DNA of 64,000 nt from Gordonia zhaorongruii. GTDB lineage: Bacteria; Actinomycetota; Actinomycetes; Mycobacteriales; Mycobacteriaceae. Positions 1 to 7,360 of the stretch are shown one piece after another. The stretch is from NCBI RefSeq assembly GCF_007559005.1, contig NZ_CP041763.1:1706463-1770462 (forward strand), written 5' to 3'. Every line of letters starts with the position of its first letter. The stretch's first letter is position 1. The position numbers and the translations under genes were made by a program. Under the pieces are notes generated by a model. The model was not told the DNA's origin. It searched no databases and saw only the letters and a program-made list of their open reading frames with translations.

Positions 1-450
1 CGGGTGGGCGAGCTGCGATGCGACCCAGCGCAGCTGCGGGTCCATGCGACCGCCCTGCCCGCACAGCAGTTGCAGCTGGGCCCGTTTGGCGAGAACACCC
101 GACAAGTCGATCGGCGGCGACGGCGCATCGGGCAGCGAGCAGGTGCGGGCCTGCGGGTACGGATCGTCGGAATCCCATGCCTCCACCCGGATCCGCTCGA
201 TGCCCACGCACGACACCGAGTACCGGCGCGGGCCGGTCGCAGTCGACTCGTCGACCCGCGCCAGCGTGCCGACCACTCCCCGCTCGTCGCCGCCACCGAC
301 CTCGGAGCCGCGCTCGATGAGTACGACGCCGAACGTGCGGTCGCCGGCGAGGACATCGTCGAGCAGGTCGGCGTATCGCGGCTCGAATATCCGCAGCGGC
401 AGCGTCTCCCCCGGGAGGAGTACCGATCCGAGCGGGAACATCGCGGTCAT
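1..450 (-). CDS. LON peptidase substrate-binding domain protein (partial)
   Basis: The gene runs off the left edge, so only the N-terminal 150 residues are seen. They begin MTAMFPLGSVLLPGETLPLRIFE and continue with RYADLLDDVL, FGVVLIERGSEVGGGDERG and VGTLARV, the signature of the PUA-like N-terminal domain of Lon proteases. Stand-alone actinobacterial proteins of this family have about 200-220 residues and no ATPase or protease domain; their role is unknown. The ATG at 450 overlaps the TGA of the upstream VOC gene (ATGA), so the two are probably translationally coupled. An in-frame ATG at 441 is an alternative start. Whether a protease domain follows cannot be seen. Confidence 0.85.
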   Translation of the reverse strand, partial: MTAMFPLGSVLLPGETLPLRIFEPRYADLLDDVLAGDRTFGVVLIERGSEVGGGDERGVVGTLARVDESTATGPRRYSVSCVGIERIRVEAWDSDDPYPQARTCSLPDAPSPPIDLSGVLAKRAQLQLLCGQGGRMDPQLRWVASQLAHP

Positions 451-1187
451 GCTCGACGGCCGCCCGGCGCACGCAGCGTCTGCTCGATGATGAGCGTCGG
501 GGTACCGAGGTCCCGTTCGCGCACCGTGCAGACCCGGGTGCCGGTCTTTCGACCGGACCGCACCTCGCTCACGTTCAGCCCGGCATCGACGAGGCGGCGC
601 CGCTCCGCGTCGATGTCGTCCGCGCGCCAGGCGATACCGCCGAACCGGTCCTGCTCCGCCATCGCCGGCCCCGCCACCACTTCGACGATCGCCGTCCGAG
701 TGCGGAAGAACAACTGGGAGACGTCATCGGTCAGCGACTTCACCAGCCGGAGGTCCAGGCCGAGTCGGCCGCCGTACAGCGCCACGGCGGCTTCGGCGTC
801 GGGGTGGGTGAGAACGACGTGATCGATGGCGGCAGCGTCGCGTGCCGAACTGACCCGAGCCGTCACTCCGAGCGGGCCTGTCCCGTCGACCGAGAACGAG
901 CCCGGCAACCGCTCCACCGTTGGCAGGCCCCGGCGATTCAGCAGCGTCAACGACCGGTCGAGGTCGGCGACGACGAAGTCGACCGCCGGTGACTCGCCCT
1001 CGTCGAAGAGGGTGACGGTGCCGTTGGCCGCCGCCCACAACCCGGTGGCGATCGGTTCACCGAGCAATGCCCGGTAGAGGTCGGTCGCCTTCGCTCGATC
1101 GGCGACGGGGATTCCGAAACCGATGTCCGAGGCGGCCAGCGGGTCGGATGCCGCTCGATCTCGATGAGTGCTCTCGTCCTGGCTCAC
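447..1187 (-). CDS. VOC family (glyoxalase/bleomycin-resistance fold) protein, two-domain
   Basis: 246 residues from a GTG at 1187. Two beta-alpha-beta-beta-beta modules are visible: the first around IGFGIPVADRAKATDLYRALLG, the second around IDHVVLTHPDAEAAVALYGG with FRTRTAIVEVVAG and FGGIAWRADDIDAERRRL. This two-module arrangement is typical of vicinal-oxygen-chelate proteins, which include glyoxalases, dioxygenases and drug-binding proteins; the substrate is not predictable. The same frame stays open to 1646, but upstream of 1187 it runs antisense through the divergent crotonase, so I start at the GTG after which VOC similarity begins. It ends in an ATGA overlap with the LON-domain gene. 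The second module keeps only one clear metal-type histidine (IDHVVL), so metal binding is uncertain. Confidence 0.8.
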   Translation of the reverse strand: MSQDESTHRDRAASDPLAASDIGFGIPVADRAKATDLYRALLGEPIATGLWAAANGTVTLFDEGESPAVDFVVADLDRSLTLLNRRGLPTVERLPGSFSVDGTGPLGVTARVSSARDAAAIDHVVLTHPDAEAAVALYGGRLGLDLRLVKSLTDDVSQLFFRTRTAIVEVVAGPAMAEQDRFGGIAWRADDIDAERRRLVDAGLNVSEVRSGRKTGTRVCTVRERDLGTPTLIIEQTLRAPGGRRA

Positions 1188-1321
1188 AATGTCATCGTGG
1201 CACAGGACCGGCTCGTCCAGGACGGCTCCGGCCGGCCGACTTCCGTGCCGAATACGGCGGGTCACCGAGTAGGTTCGTCGTGAGCCCGCCGACGGCCCTC
1301 CACGACGTGTGTACTCGTGAG

Positions 1322-1327
1322 TAACAT
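1322..1327 (+). promoter_or_regulatory. -10 box (TAACAT) of a probable leaderless promoter
   Basis: TAACAT fits the actinobacterial TANNNT -10 element and lies 7 bases before the GTG at 1335. The same geometry recurs before six other genes in the window, so transcription probably starts at or next to the start codon. Confidence 0.5.
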
Positions 1328-1334
1328 AGTGATT

Positions 1335-2192
1335 GTGAGCGAAGACGTGACGACACCCGATTACCGCAACAGCGACCAGTACCGTGCATTCGACATCACC
1401 GTCGCCGACCACGTCGCGGAGGTGACGCTGATCGGCCCTGGTAAAGGCAACGCGATGGGTCCAGACTTCTGGTCCGAACTGGTCCCCATCTTCGAGGGAT
1501 TCGACGCCGACCCCGACGTCCGGGCCGTCGTGATCGCCGGATCGGGTAAGCACTTCTCCTACGGTCTCGACCTGCCCGCCATGTCCGGCGACTTCGGCCC
1601 CGTCCTCGCACCGGATGCGAAGGCCGGACCGCGGACCACGTTCCACACCATGATCAAGCGCATGCAGGCTGGCATCAACGCAGTCGCCGACTGCCGCAAG
1701 CCGGTCGTCGCCGCGATCTCCGGTTGGTGCATCGGCGGCGGAGTCGATCTAATCACCGCAGCCGATATCCGTGTCGCCAGTGCCGATGCGAAGTTCAGTG
1801 TCCGCGAGGTCCGGGTGGCCATCGTCGCCGACATGGGCAGCCTGGCGCGCCTCCCCCGGATCATCGGTGACGGACACACCCGCGAACTTGCCCTCACCGG
1901 CAAGGACATCGACGCCGCACGCGCCGAGAGGATCGGCCTCGTGAACGACGTGCACGACGACCAGGAAGCCGCGCTCGCGGCTGCCCGCGCGACGGCCGCC
2001 GACATCGCTGCCAACCCGCCGCTCGTCGTTCAGGGCGTCATGGACGTCCTCGACCACTCGCGCCGCTCCGCCGTCGACGACAGTCTCCGCTATGTCGCGG
2101 CCTGGAACTCAGCCTTCCTGCCGAGCAACGACCTCGGCGAGGCGATGGCCGCGGTCTTCGAGAAGCGCAAGCCCGAGTTCAAGGGCGAGTGA
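1335..2192 (+). CDS. crotonase/enoyl-CoA hydratase family protein (EchA21-like)
   Basis: 285 residues with the crotonase fold: VAEVTLIGPGKGNAMGPDFW near the N terminus, the oxyanion-hole segment AGSGKHFSYGLDLPAM, and the second signature ISGWCIGGGVDLITAADIRVAS followed by FSVREVRVAIVADMGSLARLPR. The residues around VRVAIVADMGS (carboxylates at E and D) resemble dienoyl-CoA isomerase-type crotonases more than classical hydratases. From memory it resembles mycobacterial EchA21. A GTG at 1317 would add six residues, but the -10 box TAACAT at 1322-1327 points to a leaderless start at 1335 (MSEDVTTPDYR). It is divergent from the VOC gene. The exact acyl-CoA substrate is unknown. Confidence 0.88.
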   Translation: MSEDVTTPDYRNSDQYRAFDITVADHVAEVTLIGPGKGNAMGPDFWSELVPIFEGFDADPDVRAVVIAGSGKHFSYGLDLPAMSGDFGPVLAPDAKAGPRTTFHTMIKRMQAGINAVADCRKPVVAAISGWCIGGGVDLITAADIRVASADAKFSVREVRVAIVADMGSLARLPRIIGDGHTRELALTGKDIDAARAERIGLVNDVHDDQEAALAAARATAADIAANPPLVVQGVMDVLDHSRRSAVDDSLRYVAAWNSAFLPSNDLGEAMAAVFEKRKPEFKGE

Positions 2193-2211
2193 CGCTCGGT
2201 TACTCAGCCAC

Positions 2212-2676
2212 CTACAGGGCAGGGCTCAGCCGGAACACCGGGATGACGCGGTCGGTGCGCTCCTCGTAGAGCCTGAAGTTGGGCCACACGTCGAGAAGCC
2301 GTTGCCAGGCAATGGCTCTCGCATCACCGTCGAGCTCGACCGGCACCATCGGCCCCTTGACTCCCCGCACGTCGACCGTCTCCGCATCGCGGACGTTGAA
2401 CACCCACGCGGGCGACTTCGGACCGCCGAAGTGGGATCCCGCGACAATCCAGTCGTCGCCGTCCGGCGCCGCGAGCACCGTCGTGGTGCGCGCGGCGCCG
2501 CTCCGGCGTCCGACGACCGTCATCGTCACACCGGGCAGGCCGGCGATCGTGAGCATGTCGATGCGACCGCCACTGCACCGCTGCAGAAGCGCATCCACCT
2601 TCACGATCTTCGGCAGATGCGGCGGCAGCCAGGCGAACGACCCGATCCAGATCGCCAGCCGCGTCAGAATTCCCAC
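2212..2676 (-). CDS. Ddn-like nitroreductase/F420-dependent family protein
   Basis: 154 residues. The core MTVVGRRSGAARTTTVLAAPDGDDWIVAGSHFGGPKSPAWVFNVRDAETVDV is characteristic of the split-beta-barrel Ddn family (deazaflavin F420-dependent nitroreductase/quinone reductase) of actinobacteria. Family members use F420H2 to reduce quinones or nitro compounds; whether this one binds F420 is inferred. The start (GTG at 2676) lies five bases after the htpG stop, so it is probably the second gene of an htpG operon. The C terminus ends 19 bases from the convergent crotonase stop. Confidence 0.8.
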   Translation of the reverse strand: MGILTRLAIWIGSFAWLPPHLPKIVKVDALLQRCSGGRIDMLTIAGLPGVTMTVVGRRSGAARTTTVLAAPDGDDWIVAGSHFGGPKSPAWVFNVRDAETVDVRGVKGPMVPVELDGDARAIAWQRLLDVWPNFRLYEERTDRVIPVFRLSPAL

Positions 2677-2681
2677 GTGCG

Positions 2682-4607
2682 TCAGCTCAGAGATTCAGTG
2701 AGCTGCGCAGCGATGAGCTTCGCGATCTTCGCCGGGTCCTGGAGGTCGCCGCCCTCGGCGAGTACCGCACTCGCGTAGACGAGCGACGCCGTCGATTCCA
2801 GCCTCGAGTGGTCGTCGTCGGCCGCACCGAAGGAATCACGCAGCTTCATCACCAGAGGGTGATCCGGATTCAGTTCGAGGGTCCGCTTGCTGTGCGGGAC
2901 CGGCTGGCCCGACGCCCGGTACAGCTTCTCGAGTTGCGGGGTCATCGAGAACTCGTCACCGACCAGACACGCGGCCGAGTCCGTCAGGCGCGAGGTGGTG
3001 CGCACCTCGGTCACGTCGTCGCTCAGCGTCTCGCCCATCCACTCCAAGAGCGGAGCGAATGCGGCATCGCGCTCCTCGTCGGCCGATTCGGCATCGTCGC
3101 CGTCCAGATCGACGACGCCCTTCGCGATGGACACCAGCTTCTTACCGTCGAACTCGGGGACCGCACCGACCCATACCTCGTCTACCGGGTCGGTCAGCAG
3201 CAGAACCTCGATGCCCTTCGCCCGGAACGCCTCCAGGTGCGGGCTGCCCAGGATCTGCTCTCGTGACTCGCCGGTCATGTAGTAGATGACGTCCTGGCCT
3301 TCGGCCATGCGCGTCACGTAATCGGCCAGGCGGGTCGGCTCGGTCTCGCTGTGCGTCGACGCGAACATCGACGCCTTGAGGATCGCCTGCGCGTTATCCG
3401 AATCGTTGACGAGGCCTTCCTTGAAGACGCGGCCGAAGTTGTCCCAGAAAGTGCGGTAATCGTCGGGCCGCTTGTCCGCCAGTTCCTGAATTGTCGAGAC
3501 GACCTTCTTCACGAGCCGGCGACGGATCGCACGGATCTGACGATCCTGCTGAAGGATCTCCCGGGAGACGTTGAGCGAGAGGTCGGATGCGTCCACGACG
3601 CCCTGCACGAAACGCAGGTACTCCGGCATGAGTTCCGCGCAGTCCTCCATGATCAGGACGCGCTTGACGTACAGATGGATTCCCGCGGACTTCTCCCGCA
3701 TGAACAGATCGAAGGGCGCCTGCGTCGGAAGGAACAGCAGCGCCTGGTACTCGAACGTGCCCTCGGCATGCAGGGAGATGGTCTCCAGCGGCTCATCCCA
3801 GGCGTGCGAGATGTGGCGGTAGAACTCCGCGTACTCCTCGTCGCTGACCTCCGACTTCGACTTCGACCAGAGGGCACGCTGCGAATTCAGGACCTCGTCG
3901 GTCGGAGCGGCGGGTTCGGCCGCCTCCTCACCGTCGGCAGGCTCCTCCGGCTCGGGTGCGGCACCGAGCATCCGGATCGGCCAGGCGATGAAGTCCGAGT
4001 ACCGCTTCACCAGCGACCGCAGCACTGCCGGGTCGGCGTAATCGTGGACTGCGTCGTCCTCGTCGGCGTCCTTGAGCGCCAAGGTGATCGAGGTGCCCTG
4101 TGGTGCGTCGGCGACGTCGTCGACGGTGTACGTGCCGTCACCGGTCGACTCCCAGCGGGTACCGACGCTCTCGCCGGCCTTCCGCGTGACGAGAGTGACC
4201 TTCTCGGCGACCATGAACGTCGAGTAGAAGCCGATGCCGAACTGCCCGATCAGGTCCTCTGCCGTCGCCTCGTCGGCTTCTGCCAGTTTGCGGCGCACCT
4301 CGGCGGTACCCGACTTCGCGACCGTGCCGATCAGGTCGATCACCTCATCGCGCGACATGCCGATGCCGTTGTCGGCGACGGTGAGCGTCCGCGACTTCGA
4401 ATCGGGTGTGAACCGGATGTGCAGATCGGAGATGTCCGCGTCGAGATCCTTGTCCCTGAGGCCTTCGATACGAAGCTTGTCGAGCGCATCCGAGGCGTTC
4501 GACACGATCTCTCGCAGAAAGCTGTCCTTGTTCGAATAGATCGAATGGACCATCAAGTCGAGCAACTGGCGGGCCTCCGCCTGGAACTCGTGCACCTGTG
4601 ACGACAA
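2682..4607 (-). CDS. htpG: molecular chaperone HtpG (Hsp90)
   Basis: 641 residues, the usual bacterial Hsp90 length. The N-terminal GHKL ATPase shows FLREIVSNASDALDKLR, VADNGIGMSRDEV and LIGQFGIGFYSTFMVA, covering the nucleotide pocket and lid. The middle domain contains LFLPTQAPFDLF and VLIMEDCAELMPEYLRFVQGVVDASDLSLNVSREILQQ with the catalytic-loop arginine, and the C-terminal dimerisation domain follows. An acidic linker (EPEEPADGEEAAEPAAPTDE) is inserted at about residues 215-235. I chose a TTG start at 4607 because a clear AAAGGAG ribosome-binding site sits eight bases upstream and the product then begins MSSQVHEFQAEARQLLDLM, as in other HtpG proteins. Acts in cytosolic protein folding. 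Confidence 0.97.
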   Translation of the reverse strand: MSSQVHEFQAEARQLLDLMVHSIYSNKDSFLREIVSNASDALDKLRIEGLRDKDLDADISDLHIRFTPDSKSRTLTVADNGIGMSRDEVIDLIGTVAKSGTAEVRRKLAEADEATAEDLIGQFGIGFYSTFMVAEKVTLVTRKAGESVGTRWESTGDGTYTVDDVADAPQGTSITLALKDADEDDAVHDYADPAVLRSLVKRYSDFIAWPIRMLGAAPEPEEPADGEEAAEPAAPTDEVLNSQRALWSKSKSEVSDEEYAEFYRHISHAWDEPLETISLHAEGTFEYQALLFLPTQAPFDLFMREKSAGIHLYVKRVLIMEDCAELMPEYLRFVQGVVDASDLSLNVSREILQQDRQIRAIRRRLVKKVVSTIQELADKRPDDYRTFWDNFGRVFKEGLVNDSDNAQAILKASMFASTHSETEPTRLADYVTRMAEGQDVIYYMTGESREQILGSPHLEAFRAKGIEVLLLTDPVDEVWVGAVPEFDGKKLVSIAKGVVDLDGDDAESADEERDAAFAPLLEWMGETLSDDVTEVRTTSRLTDSAACLVGDEFSMTPQLEKLYRASGQPVPHSKRTLELNPDHPLVMKLRDSFGAADDDHSRLESTASLVYASAVLAEGGDLQDPAKIAKLIAAQLTESLS

Positions 4608-4682
4608 CGCGGTACTCCTTTCATTCCCGACCGGGACCCTGACGCCGGTCGGCGCCGACCAGTTTACCGACGGACCTACGCG

Positions 4683-4688
4683 TACTCT
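4683..4688 (+). promoter_or_regulatory. -10 box (TACTCT) of a probable leaderless promoter
   Basis: TACTCT fits TANNNT and is followed by 7 bases and then the GTG start of the PIG-L gene at 4696. No ribosome-binding site is seen. Confidence 0.5.
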
Positions 4689-4695
4689 TACCGGT

Positions 4696-5451
4696 GTGTC
4701 CGCCATCCCGAGGGCCCTGTTCGTCCACGCGCACCCCGATGACGAGTCGCTGTGGACCGGTGGCACCATCGCGGCGCACACTGCCCGCGGCGGCGACTGC
4801 GACCTGATCACGTGGACGTGGGCGGCAGGCACCCCGCGACACACCGAACTGAGCGAAGCCGCCCGGGCACTCGGGCTTCCGCGGGAGCCGATCGCCCTCG
4901 GCTACGCCGACAGCTTCGTGCCCGAATCCGCTCCGGGCGCGACCTCGCTCCTGGATGCACCATTCGACGAGCAGGTGGCGATCCTCGTCGAGCAGGTCCG
5001 ACGCCTCCGTCCCGACGTCGCCGTCACCTACGACCCCTTCGGAATCTACGGGCACCCCGACCACATCCACGTGAATCGCCTCACCTGCGCAGCGGCCGAC
5101 GCTGCCGCGCTCCCCCATTACCGGCCCGATCTCGGCGCTCCCTGGCAGGTCGAGTCCCTGTACTTCATCACCATTCCGACGAGCCTTCTCGACCTGCTCC
5201 GTCCGCATCTCGCCGAGCGATCGCACCTTCCGACGGCGGGCACACCCGACGCCGATCTGCACATCACGGTCGATGTGACCGCCCAGATGGGCGCGAAGAT
5301 CCGCGCGATCACAGCGCACGCCACCGAGATGCAGCGCAGCTCCTCGATGCGTGAGTTCTCGGCGCTGCCCTACGAGCCGCAGCACCGCTTCCTCGGGTGG
5401 GAGTCGTATCTGCGTCGGGATCTGGTGCCCGGCGGGGTCGATCTGTTCTGA
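4696..5451 (+). CDS. PIG-L family deacetylase (MshB/Mca-like zinc amidase)
   Basis: 251 residues. The N-terminal FVHAHPDDESLWTGGTIA carries the family AHPDDE zinc/catalytic motif (residues about 10-15), and DPFGIYGHPDHIHVNRL supplies the third zinc-ligand region (HPDH). This fold includes MshB and Mca of mycothiol metabolism and antibiotic-pathway deacetylases. At 251 residues it is shorter than MshB or Mca (about 290), so I call only the family. It is divergent from htpG and convergent with recD. The start is GTG at 4696, supported by a TACTCT box 7 bases upstream. Confidence 0.9.
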   Translation: MSAIPRALFVHAHPDDESLWTGGTIAAHTARGGDCDLITWTWAAGTPRHTELSEAARALGLPREPIALGYADSFVPESAPGATSLLDAPFDEQVAILVEQVRRLRPDVAVTYDPFGIYGHPDHIHVNRLTCAAADAAALPHYRPDLGAPWQVESLYFITIPTSLLDLLRPHLAERSHLPTAGTPDADLHITVDVTAQMGAKIRAITAHATEMQRSSSMREFSALPYEPQHRFLGWESYLRRDLVPGGVDLF

Positions 5452-5501
5452 TTCAGGCCTGTTCCGATTCCGCCTGTTCCGATTCCGCCTGTTCTGATTC
5501 C
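5442..5501. repeat. 15-bp tandem repeat at the 3' end of the PIG-L gene
   Basis: Three near-identical units of GCCTGTTCCGATTCC lie at 5457-5471, 5472-5486 and 5487-5501 (the last has T for C at one site). A degenerate fourth unit at 5442-5456 overlaps the last codons and TGA of the deacetylase gene. The array fills the gap before the convergent recD stop at 5507. Confidence 0.9.
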
Positions 5502-5506
5502 GGCAG

Positions 5507-7360
5507 TCACACCTCGGTGAGGCGCGAACGGAGCCCGCTCGCCCGTGCGACCCGACGGCCCACCGCTGCCCGCAGTGCATCCGCGGTGCCCACGATCCGG
5601 ACGCGCTTCTCGGCCCGCGTGATGGCCGTGTACAGGAGTTCCCGCGTCAGGAGTTCGGCATCGGCCGGCGGCAGCACCACCGTCACCTCAGTGAACTGAC
5701 TGCCCTGGCTCCGGTGAATGGTCATCGCGTACACCGGCACCACGTCGGCCAGCTGGCTCGGATGAAGTGTCTTGATGTCGTCTCCGCGCTCGAACACCGC
5801 GGCCAACGAGGCGCCTTCTCCCCGGACGACGACGCCCGAGTCGCCGTTGTAGACACCCTGCGCGCGATCGTTGGCCGTGACCAGCAGCGGCTCGCCCGGA
5901 TACCAGGCCGAACCGTGAGCGTCCAGACCGAGATCCTCGCTGATCCATCCGGTGATCCGGCGTGACCAACCGGCGACCCCGAACCTCCCCGCCCGGTGAG
6001 CGCACAGCACACGATGGGTGCGCAGCGCCGCGACCGCTGTCCGGTCGTCACCCGCTTCTGCGGCGCCTCTCAGGTGCCCGGCCCAGTCGACGACGGTGCC
6101 GCGGACTCCGTCGAGATCCTCCGGATCGACGAGCGTGACCGGACCATCCGTGTCGGTTCCGTCGCCGATGAGCTCCAGCACCCGGTCGGCGTCGCCCTGG
6201 TTCACCGCCTCGGCCACCTCGCCGATCCGATCGCCGTACCGGTGACCGCGGCGCAGAGTGACGACGCCTCCCGTCAGCGCCGATAGTTCGGCATCGCCGA
6301 AGTCGGCGTCGGCGAGCGCTGCCGCTGCCGCGAAAGCGTCGGAGAGCTCCGCCGAATCGGTTCCGTCGGGGTCGCGCTCCACCAGATCGGCGAGTACCGC
6401 ACCCGCTTCCACCGACACCAGCTGGTGAGGATCACCCACGAGGATGAGTCGGGTGTCCCGGCGCAGCGACTCGAGGAGCCTGCACATCATGGTGACCGGC
6501 AGCATGGAGGTCTCATCGACCACCACCACGTCGTACGGGAGGCGGTTGCCCGCGCCGCGCACGAACGTCCCATCCGGTCGCGAGCCAAGGAGCCGGTGCA
6601 CCGTCACCGCTGTCGGGTCGCTGCGCAGGCGATGTCGCGTACGGCTGTAGTCGCCGATGGACGTCTGCAACTGCGCCGCCGCCCGACCGGTCGGGGCGCA
6701 GAGTCCGATTCGGACGTCCTCGCCGAGCAGCGTCTCCATGACCGCCAGGACGCGCGCCACCGTGTAGGTCTTACCCGTCCCTGGCCCGCCGGCGAGCACG
6801 GTGGTCCAACTGGTGGCCGCCAGCGCCGCGGCCGCACGCTGCCGGTCGTAGGCGTCGCCGTCCGCCGAGTCGAAGGCCTCGTCGAGCGCACTGGACAACG
6901 AGTCCGCATCGACCACCGGCCGCGTCTGCGACCGTTCGTCGAGAATGGCGCGGATGCTCTGCTCCTGGCGGAAGTACTTGCGCAGGTACAGCAGCGGACC
7001 GTCCGCGGAGTCTGCAAGCGCCAACGGCTTCAGCGGACCGGACGGGCAGCCGGTGATGAGCGCCGATTCGCGCAGCGCGCGGTCCACACGGTCGACGGGT
7101 GGCCACGGAAGGTCCTCCGGCTGATCACCGTCTGCGTCGGAGCGGCGGTCGGCGACCGTGCCTGCGATGGCGTCGAGCTGCACGCACGTCGATCCGGTCC
7201 GCACGGCACGCACGGCGAGGGCCGTGGCGAGCAGGACGTCGTCGTTCACATCGGCGCCCGACAGCGCGGCGATTCGCCGGGCGACGTGGACGTCGGCGGC
7301 CTGCAGGATGCCGGCGTCGTTGAACGGTGCGAGCGCTCCGGACTCGGATTCGACGATCAT
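5507..7360 (-). CDS. recD: exodeoxyribonuclease V subunit alpha RecD
   Basis: 617 residues, a superfamily 1B 5'-3' helicase. Walker A is AGGPGTGKTYT at about residues 190-200; Walker B VVVDETSML, motif III LILVGDPHQLVSVEAG and the C-terminal YAMTIHRSQGSQF and LLYTAITRAEKRVRIVG motifs follow in order. The N-terminal domain is shorter and more divergent than in E. coli RecD, as is usual in actinobacteria. Its ATG at 7360 overlaps the recB stop by four bases. In RecBCD it drives one strand of the duplex motor that resects double-strand breaks and degrades unprotected linear DNA. Last gene of the operon. Confidence 0.95.
   Translation of the reverse strand: MIVESESGALAPFNDAGILQAADVHVARRIAALSGADVNDDVLLATALAVRAVRTGSTCVQLDAIAGTVADRRSDADGDQPEDLPWPPVDRVDRALRESALITGCPSGPLKPLALADSADGPLLYLRKYFRQEQSIRAILDERSQTRPVVDADSLSSALDEAFDSADGDAYDRQRAAAALAATSWTTVLAGGPGTGKTYTVARVLAVMETLLGEDVRIGLCAPTGRAAAQLQTSIGDYSRTRHRLRSDPTAVTVHRLLGSRPDGTFVRGAGNRLPYDVVVVDETSMLPVTMMCRLLESLRRDTRLILVGDPHQLVSVEAGAVLADLVERDPDGTDSAELSDAFAAAAALADADFGDAELSALTGGVVTLRRGHRYGDRIGEVAEAVNQGDADRVLELIGDGTDTDGPVTLVDPEDLDGVRGTVVDWAGHLRGAAEAGDDRTAVAALRTHRVLCAHRAGRFGVAGWSRRITGWISEDLGLDAHGSAWYPGEPLLVTANDRAQGVYNGDSGVVVRGEGASLAAVFERGDDIKTLHPSQLADVVPVYAMTIHRSQGSQFTEVTVVLPPADAELLTRELLYTAITRAEKRVRIVGTADALRAAVGRRVARASGLRSRLTEV

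Noticed and set aside
5442..5501. CRISPR-like array
   Set aside because: The units are 15 bases and contiguous with no spacers, and there are no cas genes; it is a simple tandem repeat.
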